The notes under the pieces: generated by a model
Told to the model about the DNA's origin: nothing
What the model saw: the letters and a program-made list of their open reading frames with translations, nothing else
Databases searched by the model: none
Translations under genes and position numbers: made by a program
Shown: positions 54,700 to 64,000 of the stretch, piece by piece
How positions within the stretch are numbered: position 1 is the first letter of the stretch
Layout of the letters: each line of letters opens with the position of its first letter
NCBI GenBank assembly: GCA_037783545.1
Contig: JBBELK010000525.1
Coordinates: forward strand, 806,001-870,000
Direction of reading: 5' to 3'
Length of the DNA: 64,000 nt
Origin: Henricia sp. BOLD:AAB3569
Taxonomy: Eukaryota; Echinodermata; Asteroidea; Spinulosida; Echinasteridae

Positions 54700-56040
54700 A
54701 GATCTTGTAAGTCTCGCCTCTTTATCAACACAAATTAAAAGCTTTGGTCTTTTACCAATCAGACCCTGACTATTTATTCCCTCAACTTATTTCAACACTT
54801 TTAACACAAGATAAAAAAAGTGTCCACTGCGTAGTCAAATACACTGTATTTACAGATACGCCAAACCGTCTGCCCAGTGGAAAGATTGACATTAACCTGA
54901 CAATAGGCTAATGATTCGTCAATGTCGCCCGTAGTTGCCTAGACAACGATTAGACCAAACAATATATTGGGCTGAAATTCTGAATACATAAAAACTAGCA
55001 ATAAGTTATAAGAAGAAACACCGAGCATACTGACTGAGTATTGTCACCCTGTCGCAATTTGGCATCGATCGTTTGTCAACGCCATATTGTGGTTGCACTC
55101 AAGTAAATACGCCGAGATCAGGTGTACATGTATTGCCCCTGCACTAGACTTGATATCAAGTCAGTATACGGGCGTGTTTTGGTCCGTCTGACGCCTTTTT
55201 TTCCGTGCACGATCGATAGCATTTTTTATGTACAGTATATATTTTTGGTTTCGACACGTATACCGACTTGAGAAACATGTTTACGCGCCAATGTTTATGA
55301 ATTTATGGCGCGTAATAGATAAGCACGCTGTTGCCACAGGACGAGCCAATAGAAATTCATCCATGCACCTATCAATCTTTTTTTTACCAGAGGGGATCTA
55401 ATGTTTAAATTAATCAGTCAGGGCATTTTCAATAAATACGTATCTTTATTCAGTTGAACTGCATTTAGCTTTTAGCAAAATGTAGTAAGTCTTCTTTGAG
55501 TCACGAGTATTCACACTGCACATATATAATGTACAATAAAATAATACATAAAAATTATCTCCGGCTACGATTTTTATTTTTTTTTTTCAACAAAAACTCG
55601 GGCCAACTGGAAGGTCGAGTTATTAGTATGATTATGTCTCATTTGTAAATTCTGAAGTAATGGATACTGGTAGGTCCACTGATTAAGGAAATATAATTGA
55701 CAAACAACTTTTTGAATATTATTAAAGCCCCGTATTTTGACCAATCAAATATCACGTTCAATTTATGGTAACAAACTCCTTATCCCGTGTACAAAGTGGC
55801 AAACAACTTTGTCAAGTCGGTAACTGCGTCAATGGACGTCGACTAGACTAGCTCCCAGTCGATTTCATTTCCAAATTAATTTAGCTCCATTTTTTCGTCA
55901 AGGACTACTGGTAAATGTGAAATTTCTTTTCGTATTCGCACGACATCTGTTCGTGCATTGTACCATTCAGGACAATGCTTTATTGTTCACTTGCATAACT
56001 GCGTGACACATATAAAGCCACGTATGGGCTTTTTAACTCA
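54700..56040. other. Upstream region of F5/8C copy 1, no gene seen
   Basis: Presumably the promoter region of the minus-strand F5/8C gene near its start, then plain intergenic DNA. No clear TATA box or repeat stands out. Confidence 0.4.
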
Positions 56041-56310
56041 CTCTCGGTCAAGCAGTTGATCTTGCTGTACAGAATCCCGCCCAATCCCTAACTCCCTAGC
56101 ATCGCATTGGTTCTTCGATTCAGTCCCGGGGAGTGCACCCCCGCCGGGCGCCCTGGATGCACCCACGTTTCCCCCACGCGGGGTTTTTCGTGGCCACCGT
56201 AGGCGCTCGACACTGAATTGAAGACCATACGTTTTTTACAGCACAACAGTTACGAATTGTGGTTGGTTGAGGAATTTACAGTTTCAAATATGAATGACTT
56301 TATAAACTGA
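56041..56310 (+). other. GC-rich leader of the recombinase element
   Basis: Contains cccgccgggcgccctgg and cccccacgcggggtttttcg. Its base composition differs from the flanks, so it may be the untranslated 5' part of the mobile element encoding the adjacent recombinase. Confidence 0.35.
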
Positions 56311-57355
56311 ATGACGTCTTTTGCGTCTAGAGAGTTGTACTGTTTGGTCGTTTTTGCGTTTCTTTTAACAGAAATATGGCACAACTTTTCCAAATCCATC
56401 ACCGACCCGTCGCTCAAAGTCTTAGCATTTACCAAACTACCCGCCCTCCTGATGTCGGCGAAAGCTACTTCCACTACCAAGAGGTACATGGCTACATGGG
56501 CACGATGGGAAGCTTGGGCATCTTCTCATCATGACGTAACTGTATTCCCGGTCAGCTCCCTGCATTTTTGCCTATACGTCACCCACCTCGCCACAACGGG
56601 CCAGAAATCTACCGCCGAGTCCGCAGCAGCCGCCATCAAGTGGGTTCATTCCTTGTCGAACTTGCCGTCACCCACCGACACTCCCATGGCGAAGACAGCA
56701 CTTCAGGGCTTCAGACGCATGAACGCCACGCCCACACACAGGAAAGAGCCAATAACGCCGGACATTATGAAAAAAATATTTGTGGCCCATGGACACTCAT
56801 CCGCCGATCTGGCCGATCTACGCATTTTGTTTATATGCTTTGCGTCATACGCGGGTTTTCAACGACCTAAGCAAGATTACACGTAAAGACTGTATCATTA
56901 CGCCCGATAGGCTCACCATTCATCTCAAATCCTCAAAAACTGATCAATTTCGCAACGGCGCTGACATTGTGATAGCCAGAACATTTAAAGATACCTGTCC
57001 AGTAGCCGTCGCAGAGCGGTTTTTTGCCGCACTTGGCGATCCTATTGATTGTGAATTGCCATTGATTTGTAGATTTACAAGATGTAGTAAAGGCCTGATT
57101 CCCACAGTTCATCCTTAGAGTTACACGCGTACGAGAGAGATTGTTTTGGAATCCCTTAAACCACATGTGTCAAACTTGTCTTTGTATGGCCTGCATAGTT
57201 TGAGATCAGGCGGAGCCAGTGCAGCATTTAATGCCCAGGTTCCACCTTTGTTAATATCGAAGCAAGGTAGATGGAAAACAGAAAGCGCCAGAAATGCTTA
57301 TTTTAAGTTTGACGAAACTTTGTCTCTCCTCCCGTCCAAGTCGGTCGGAATTTAA
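56311..57355 (+). pseudogene. Degenerate tyrosine recombinase of a mobile element
   Basis: Three pieces of one gene: 56311-56886, continuing in the next frame at about 56860-57118, then after an in-frame TAG (57116-57118) at 57119-57355. The first piece has the N-terminal SAM-like part (KATSTTKRYMATWARWEAWA, then SSLHFCLYVTHLA) and ends near SYAGFQR, where the first catalytic Arg is expected and the frame breaks. The last piece holds YGLHSLRSGGASAA (the H-x-x-R box) and GRWKTESARNAYF (the W/H and the catalytic Tyr). This is the layout of DIRS/Ngaro/Crypton-type integrases common in marine invertebrates. It carries a frameshift and a stop, so it is inactive. An AATAAA follows at about 57427. 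It lies on plus between the two F5/8C copies. Confidence 0.8.
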
Positions 57356-57426
57356 TTTTGCCTTTAAGAACCAATTCCGAATATTTTGTACCTAATTTAC
57401 CTAATCGAAAGCCTTATTGAATTGTA

Positions 57427-57432
57427 AATAAA
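57427..57432 (+). terminator. Polyadenylation signal after the recombinase
   Basis: aataaa in ttgtaaataaagatt, about 75 bp past the stop codon on the same strand. Confidence 0.4.
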
Positions 57433-57642
57433 GATTAAGTGGAAAATAAATTACAGCCAGATTCACTCACGACCACACCAGCTGTACACCATGGAACAAC
57501 TCGTGTTTTGCGTTTTTTATTACATCGTGCATTTCACCTTTAATTGATGAGGGAGAATTAGAAAAGAAATGAATTTTCTGACGTAAGCATGAAGGAAGAA
57601 AGTATAGCTTTAATCACCAGTCGAGACGTGGTCGGCATGTTT

Positions 57643-60600
57643 TTATGCATCTGCAAGAGAAAATACCAGGAAATCGTTTTGTCTGAATTAAGTGCTATAG
57701 GCTAGTCTTTGAGAAATGAGTAAAAACAATTATGCACCTATCAATTGTTTCCCCCCCCCCCCCCCCCCCACTACCCAACCCCCACCCCCCCCCCCCCCCC
57801 CCCCCCCACCCCCCGGGCAACACCACCTAAGAGGTGGGATTGTCACTTTTTGCGTGACAAAATCCCCACCCCTGGGGCAACATTTAGGTGACAAAAATCC
57901 CCACCCTCGGGTGCAAAACATGCGCAAAATGCACAAAAATGCAGAGAAAATGGGCCAAATGCCCCACCCTGGGGCATAAAAAAATGTGACCAAATCCCCA
58001 CCTAGGGGGTGAGGCAGCGCGGGGGGCGGGGAGGGGTGGGGGAAACAATTGATAGGTGCATTAGTTTTTGTCTCATAAGACGAAAATTCAATTCGCGCCA
58101 AAACCATTCCGCCCAATAGCCATTTCTCTCCAAACTACTTCGCCCGAGTGCCATTTCGCCCCAAATCACTTTGTCCAAACACTACATCGCCCAAATGCTA
58201 CTTCGCCCAAAACCACTTCGTGCACAGGCCGTGGTTCAGGGCGAAATTGGTCAGGGCGAAGTGACTGCAAACCCTTTTTTGACGGAGCTGGGTTTTGCTC
58301 AGGTTGGTTTTAATCATGCATATCTTAAATCACACAGGGGGATAAAACTAATTGTAGCTTTAACACACACAAAATAAGTATTTCTATAATGAGATTAAGT
58401 TGTTGAGATACACAAGTGCATGGTCGGGTGGCGCCAGAGAAATAGAGTAATCCCATTTACTCTTTATTTTAAAACAAAAGTGCTCTGGGAACTTTAGGTA
58501 CCCTGCACAACACACTGAACCATTGGCTTTACATCCCTTTTAAAGGATGGAGCAATTATGGTTAAGTGCCTTACTCAAGGGCACAAGTACCACGATCGGG
58601 TATCGAACCCGCAACACCAAGTTTACACCTGAACGCTGTGGTTCAAGAAGACCCAAACGATTTGTGAGGACTTACAGGGACACCTGACCGACTCGACCAA
58701 ACAAAACGTACCTCTACATCCGAGCACTTCAAATCGAATACAGATATTTCGTGCCCACGTCAGGGGTTGTATGCGCAGAAACTGTGTGCGCAGAACCTCG
58801 GGAAAGTAGTTAGTCACGTGGGTGTTATAATCGATATTAGCCTGAAACTGAATAACATATGCGACAAACGGTATAGTCAGTTTTGACTTCAAGTTTAGTT
58901 TAAGATTTGCGTGTTTTAAAATGGATCGCCCATTTCTATTTGAATGTTCATATAGATGTGCTACATTACCACTTTGTTGGAGCCGTCAGTGTCCAATATG
59001 TATTTCAAACTGCCTTGACTGTTGCCGTACTGGACGCTGTATGTTTTGGTCCAGACATCGCTGGAATGTCTACCCTGTGTTATCAGACCAACCACGGTAG
59101 TTGGTTGCTGCAGGTCAACCTGAATCCATTGGTCATTGGTGTTTGTGGTGCACCAGGCAGCTACGAGAAAGGAACCGCCAAAGTTTTGGAGGGTTCTTCA
59201 CATACGTGTAACACGGAGAAGTGATGTAAAGCAAGTGGGTGATTATTTATATTCGGGTACCAAAGTGTGACATGCACATTTTAGGCCCCAAATCTATAAA
59301 TCATCACCATGCATCCTTTATTTTGTAAACCTATTGCCATTAATAAGTTTCTTGAAAGTAATGGTATGTAAGTTCTTTTCAGGGGTTCAAGATTCATGTA
59401 CACCCTCTAAATATCTCCATTCATCGAAAAATTGTGGGTTTCACGTGTAACAGGAAACCAAAATGCTTTTATTGACATTAGGACGACACTAAAATCCGTT
59501 TCATATATTTATGTGTCTACTTTACATGACTTGGTCATTTTGAAGCTAGAAACTCTGTGAATTAGTCTGTCGGTGTTTTCATCACACTTTTATGATACGA
59601 AAACAAAGTTTCACGTGTAACGCTTTTAGGAGGAAACCAAAGTTTTTTTGCCTAAAATTTCAAATTCAAAAATTTGTTGCGCTGCATGTTTAAATACGGA
59701 GCCCGTAAAGGGACATGAGTGAAAAAAAAGTTTGAGAAATATTTACGTTCGATCGAAAAATATCTTCGTGCGAACGAAAAATAATTACGTTCGAACGAAA
59801 AATATCTTCGTGCCAACCAAAACAATCTTCGTTCGAACGAAAACAATCTTCGTGCGAACGAGAAATATCTTCGTGCGAACGAAAATAATCTTCGTGCGAA
59901 CGAACATAATCTTCGTGCGAACGAACAAAAATGCGCGTTGGAAAGATAACCGCACCGCGGTCAAAGTTCAACAAATTTGAAATTTGACCCAGATCGATTT
60001 TTCCGCGATAGTGTGAACGCCCCTTAAAGGGAAGTTCACACTATCGCGGAAAAATCACACTACTGCGCTGCGCTCACCGCCTTGCATAAGGTCCCAAGCG
60101 TCGATTTCTCAAAAAAAAAATAAACTCCGCAACTTGGGGCTTCTCTGATACCTAATTGGCTGCGCGTCGGAAAATTCAGCGCACCGCGGTCAAAGTTCAA
60201 CATATAGGCCGCGCGCAAGCGGCAAACCAGTTTCTGTACAAACCTATGGAGCAGCTGCTCGCAAAGCCATTCTCCCGCGATATTGTGAACGCCCCCTATA
60301 GACTGGATTCACACAGCCTCATTTTTTTCGCGAGTAAAGCGGCCTTTCCTTAGGTCCGTTGTTCATCCGTCTCGTGCATGCGTTGTGTTTGCGTCTGAAT
60401 CGCAGAATTGCGCAAACGCAACGCACGCAAAACGGATGAAAACGGACCAAAGGAAAGGCGCCTGCAGGGGCGTTCGCACTATTGCAAAAAAAATAACACT
60501 GCCGCGCTGCGCTCACCGAAAGGTAAACATAATATGGCACGCATGATGGACCGCACGATGGCAAACAAGCGGAAAACTGTACTAGTGCGCGGCCTACCGC

Positions 60601-63087
60601 GACGCGCAAAACGTAAAAGCTAACATTTGTTGAAGTTTGACCACGGTGCGCTGACCTTTGAGGCAACCAATGAGGTATCAGAGAAGCCCCAAGTCACCGG
60701 GGTTAAATTTTCTATTTGGGAAAGATCGGCGATTGAGACATCATGCACTACGGTTAGCGCAGCGCGGCAGTGTGATTTTTCCGTGATAGTGTGAACTCCC
60801 CTTAAAGGCCAGTGGATCATTTGCAATGACCCCAAAAAGTAATCGACGAGTTTACAGGGGAAAAGTTCTGAAAGTAAAGATTGAATTAATAGCAACTTCC
60901 CAATGAAAGGTTTTCGCTCAAAATGATATAATTTTACCAGAAAATAATCCGTAAAGATGAAATTATTTAGATCGTTTGCAAACGATTTACTTATTTTTGG
61001 TTCGCATCTACGCGGTCCAAAATGCATGGGCGCTGTGTACTGTGTGCGTGTACTGTGTACTGATCGCGCGCACACGCAGTATGTGCGCCACAGAGTGCAT
61101 GACGCAAGCCACATATAGTACCCGATCAACTAAGAACAAATATTTGAAACGCCCCGCCAAGGCCAGGAAAATGCATATGGATTTTCATGTTTTTTTAAAC
61201 GTGGTACATTTGACAAAGCTGAAATTTCTTCGGATGAGTTTGTTGATGTCTTTCTTATGATTTATAATGGTTTTATTCGCAGAATCGCTCAAAAACAGAT
61301 CATCTACAGGGCCTTTAACATAGCCTTTCAACTCGCGAACAAAAATAAGGCTGAAGGGGCGTTCACACTATTGCGGAAAAATCACACTACCGTGCTGCAC
61401 TCACCGCATTGCATGAGCACCAAATCGCCGATCTTTCCAAAATAGAAAATTCAACCCAGTTGGGCATCTCTGATGCCTCATTGGCTACGCGTTGGAAAGG
61501 CCAGCACACCGCAATAAAAGTTCAACAAATTTTAACTTTGACCCAGCTCAACAACAACAAAATTATAATAATTACCACGTGACCACGGTAAAGGGCATTA
61601 ATGGCGGGCAGAATTCTGCCCGTCATGGCTGCCTTTACCGATCCTCATATTTTCGCAATAAGCGATAGGATCGGGAACCAATCTACGCGGCCTATCGCGA
61701 CGCGCAAAACATTTCGAACTGGGTTAAAGTTCAAATTTGTTGAACTTTAACCGCGGTGCGCTTACCTTTCCAACACGCAGAACTTTTGTTTTCGTTCGCA
61801 CGAACTTTAAATTTCGTTCGCACGAAGATCGTTTTGTTCGCACGAAGATTATTTTCGTTCGCACGAAGATTGTTTTCGTTCGCACGAAGATTGTTTTCGT
61901 TCGAACGAAGATTGTTTTCGTTCGAACGAAGATTGTTTTCGTTCGAACGTAAATATTTTTCGTTCGAACGTAAATATTTTTCGTTTGAACGTAAATATTT
62001 CTCAAACTTTTTTTTTCACTCATGTCCCTTTACGGGCTCCGTATTTAAAAGCTCCACGAAAATACAATATAACTAAAAATGTAGCTCCACAAATGTTGTT
62101 AATGTGGTCTTTAAGGTTTCACAACTAAAATATTAGGGGGAAACCAAACTGGCCCGTCGAGATTCAAAATGACCAGATTTTTATTGTTTGCTTACATTTT
62201 TATGTTTAAACATTCAGCTTATGGGTCCCGAGATTTTTATATCATAACATTCGTCATTCTTTTCTCATCACGAATCTGAAACTCCCGCGCTTCTAGGCCA
62301 CATATTTCCGAAGATATCGTCGAAAAACCACAGAAGTTTTGTAAACTAATTATGGAGAGCGGACAGCAGGATGTTGAACACACCGCCACATATGCGGCCA
62401 CATAAAAAGATTGGGGATGGGTGTGTGTTTCTGTCCCTAGTAAGGTTTGTCCCTAGTACCCTGGCTTCATTTACGCGAATCGCTACACAGCGCACCATCG
62501 CGCCCCGACTATGTGGCATGAATATGCCGCGTGGTGGCGCCATACAGTTTTTGTCGGCTTGCGCTTCGGTACAGTATCCAGAAGTCAGCGCAGTGTGACA
62601 CGGAGTGACACCGTTATATGAATGGGCACCAGTCTCTTCCATGTCCGACGAGTTTGTTAGTTTGTCAATGTCAGTTAAAAAATTGGGTACGGTCATTAAA
62701 AGTCTTTTTCTTTCGAAGTACTGATCTTGTGCATTTGGATATTTCGCATGGTGGACATTATGCTATAGCTAGATATTAGCACTACAAAATATAGCCGGAA
62801 AAACAAACTATGATTATAGAAGCGAATTTGTGTCGTGTCACTATTTAGGCCACAATCAACTTACTCTACACTTTTTACCTTAGGCCTAATATTTGTATTT
62901 GTTTGTTCTAAATAGTATGTTTTGGAGTTATTTTATTATTGTTAAGGTAGATCAATTGAACCAGTGCTCTTACCATGGGTATTGAGCCTGGATCGCTCTT
63001 TATAATATCCCGTGTTCCCCACAGATGATGTTCGCAGTTGACTATCCAGTATGACACCGCTTTCCATCCCAAGTGGGTTACGGCAAT
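57643..63087 (-). CDS. Secreted F5/8 type C domain protein, copy 2 (5' end outside)
   Basis: Minus-strand exons: 62974-63087 (PLGMESGVILDSQLRTSSVG, RSRLN), 58970-59195, 58712-58847 and 57643-57650 (Asp-Ala-stop). The lengths of the three discoidin exons (114, 226, 136) equal those of copy 1, and the frames are open. The donor of the first discoidin exon is a good gtaaga. As in copy 1, the first junction does not match in phase (1 against 2), so a small exon may be missing from both models. The signal peptide and linker exons would lie beyond 64000 or are lost. Sequence is nearly identical to copy 1 in the shared exons, pointing to a recent duplication. Confidence 0.75.
57725..58063. repeat. 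Inverted-end segment with poly(C) runs
   Basis: tgcacctatcaattgtttcc at 57732 and its complement ending near 58062 bound a segment starting with C runs (57752-57815) and ending in G-rich sequence. The inside repeats caaaatccccaccc-like phrases. The Pro- and Gly-rich frames are artefacts of composition. Confidence 0.6.
58064..58370. repeat. Dispersed repeat with cttcgccc words, copy 2
   Basis: Inverted relative of 25690-25975, with about eight degenerate units of a phrase like ccacttcgcccaaa and the end word caggttggttttaatcat. Confidence 0.6.
58430..58630 (-). repeat. tRNA-derived SINE, copy 3
   Basis: Same SINE as 44095-44300 at the matching intron position of gene copy 2: ttactcaagggcacaagtac and gggtatcgaacccgc on plus. 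Confidence 0.7.
59745..59935. repeat. 17-18 bp minisatellite, left array
   Basis: About ten to eleven units of atcttcgtgcgaacgaaaa with point variants (gttcg/gtgcg). Confidence 0.85.
60027..60298. mobile_element. MITE, gttcacactatcgcgg family, copy 2
   Basis: gttcacactatcgcggaaaa at the left and ccgcgatattgtgaacgccc at the right. A half-copy with the same terminus is immediately to its left (59950-60026). Confidence 0.65.
60466..60801. mobile_element. MITE, gttcacactatcgcgg family, copy 3
   Basis: ggggcgttcgcactattgc at the left and tttttccgtgatagtgtgaac at the right, with shared words agagaagcccc and gcgacgcgcaaaacg. Immediately left is an inverted pair (cggcctttccttaggtccgt / acggaccaaaggaaaggcg, 60340-60460). 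Confidence 0.65.
60802..61318. mobile_element. MITE, ttaaaggcc family (540-bp), copy 3
   Basis: Very close to 26682-27228 throughout, including gtggatcatttgcaatgacc and gatcatctacagggccttta, except for the variable cgcgc region in the middle. Confidence 0.75.
61785..62000. repeat. 17-18 bp minisatellite, right array (inverted)
   Basis: About eleven units of the complement, ttttcgttcgcacgaagat. It is the inverted partner of 59745-59935. Confidence 0.85.
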
Positions 63088-63089
63088 CT

Positions 63090-63640
63090 GAATATATAAA
63101 CAGTTATGGAATATAGAAAGTCAGATTTTGGCCATACCTAAGGGGGTTGCATTAGAATCACTCTCCCAAAACTTTTTAAAAAGTCCCTAAAGTGCCTTAG
63201 ATTGCAGGAGAACACCTACATTTTCCAATTTTCCCAGACACCTGCTCCCTAACATGGCGTGTTTTTGGCACAGGGTAGGAGCCACAAGCCCATAGGCTAC
63301 CCTTACCCAAGTACTATACCATGAACTAAAAATTGTGTGCTTAAATCAATTTGATCTTTTTATGAATCTGTGTAGGTGCATGTTTTGTACACGAGTGTAG
63401 CTAGCCGTGCATGATTCGCTCCGTTTTTTGCAGCATTGCGACATCAATTGTCCACAGACCGTTCCATTTTGAAATAGGGGTGCCGTGAGATAAGTTTTTA
63501 GTTGTCCATTTTTGGGTCGCCGCAAGAACCGTCAAAGTAAATTCCAAATTTCAAAATACTCTTTGCAAAACCAAAAAAACCAAAAAATCTACTAGCAGAA
63601 AATGAGAAATTTGGGTTGTCCACTTTTGACGCTCCATAGT
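63090..63640. other. No gene seen
   Basis: Intron or upstream DNA of F5/8C copy 2. No exon with a signal peptide could be recognised here. Confidence 0.4.
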
Positions 63641-63644
63641 GTTC

Positions 63645-64000
63645 TGTTATGCTACGTTTACACCATGTCCCCGGCAGTCCCGGCGCCCCGGTAGAGGAGC
63701 ACCGTGAAGGCACCGGGATGGACGTCGGGGAGCGTAGGGGACCGGGGTGGCGAAACGTGAATGACCGTAGCTCATCATTGCCACCGACCAGTGACCGGCC
63801 AGTGAGCAGCTCTGTCAAAATTTTTGCCCCGGCAGTCCCGGCACTAATGAGAATCGTCCTGGGCCGCAGTGGGACGGTACTTCCGTCACATGGCGTGACG
63901 GACCGCAGTGTGCCTTGACTCACCGGGGTGTGGCACCGTGGGGTGCCGGGGACCTCTGATCAGGGCCGGTGCCTCGCGCTCCGCCACGTTTGAAAGCCCG
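63645..64000. repeat. GC-rich tract with ccggcagtcccggc words
   Basis: Clearly richer in G+C than the rest of the window. It has two copies of ccccggcagtcccggc (63669 and 63826) and many ccgg/gaccgg words. A 141-codon minus-strand frame crosses part of it but has no recognisable feature. It may be a GC-rich mobile element cut by the window edge. Confidence 0.4.

Larger units (their letters stand above)
59690..62050. mobile_element. Element with 17-bp minisatellites in inverted ends
   Basis: Outer ends: ttaaatacggagcccgtaaa, gggacatgag at 59690-59718 and the complement at 62020-62049. Inside each end lies a tandem array of a 17-18 bp unit (atcttcgtgcgaacgaaaa) at about 59745-59935 and, inverted, 61785-62000. 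The middle holds at least three other MITEs of the gttcacactatcgcgg family and one of the 540-bp family. Frames such as VRTKTIFVRTK are translations of the minisatellite. No transposase. Confidence 0.75.

Noticed and set aside
59745-59935. CRISPR-like array of short repeats
   Set aside because: No unique spacers between units, and the context is eukaryotic; it is a minisatellite.
59690-62076. Repetitive proteins (VRTKTIFVRTK, SFERRLFSFARR)
   Set aside because: Translations of the 17-18 bp minisatellite in several frames; no start context, and both strands are equally open.
63498-63923. 141-codon minus-strand protein
   Set aside because: Open in a GC-rich tract where long frames arise by chance; no motif.

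Overview
The window is eukaryotic nuclear DNA from an intron-rich animal. It is AT-rich and full of small inverted-repeat DNA transposons (MITEs), tRNA-derived SINEs and short satellites. The genes recognised are a Golgi sialyltransferase of the ST8Sia type, GNPTG, a TMEM151 relative and discoidin (F5/8 type C) proteins. These point to a deuterostome invertebrate; an echinoderm is my best guess, but nothing here fixes the species. Most gene models were built by hand from exon-sized pieces, checking GT/AG sites, codon phase and family motifs, because most exons are too short to stand out as open reading frames.

Layout. 1-8.2 kb has no convincing gene: repeats, a 1-kb foldback element with a 9-bp target duplication, a 339-bp tandem repeat and hairpin MITEs. 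8.2-9.5 kb (minus): an intronless TMEM151-like gene broken into two frames by one extra A in a homopolymer. 11.9-15.6 kb (plus): a three-exon ST8Sia-like sialyltransferase whose second intron is filled with a tandem array of tRNA-like units. 15.6-22.5 kb: repeats only. 22.8-39.05 kb (minus): GNPTG in ten recognisable exons with all splice phases compatible; its introns carry nested MITEs, SINEs and a short N-terminal fragment of a recombinase-derived (DUF3504-like) protein. 43.95-54.7 kb (minus): a secreted single-domain F5/8 type C protein with a signal-peptide exon. 56.3-57.4 kb (plus): a degenerate tyrosine-recombinase gene from a mobile element. 57.6-63.1 kb (minus): a second copy of the F5/8C gene whose 5' end lies beyond the window. 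63.6-64.0 kb: an unexplained GC-rich tract.

The two F5/8C copies are a recent tandem duplication with identical exon lengths. They act as natural before/after comparisons for insertions. In the left copy a TA-target MITE has landed exactly in the 5' splice site of the first discoidin exon. A 5.1-kb element with about 460-bp terminal inverted repeats abuts a truncated extra copy of the same exon.

Two genes concern glycan or lysosomal biology: the sialyltransferase in the Golgi, and GNPTG, a subunit of the mannose-6-phosphate tagging enzyme. They are on opposite strands and nothing suggests a shared operon-like function. I found no CRISPR array, rRNA or confident functional tRNA. The most striking content is the density and nesting of inverted-repeat elements.
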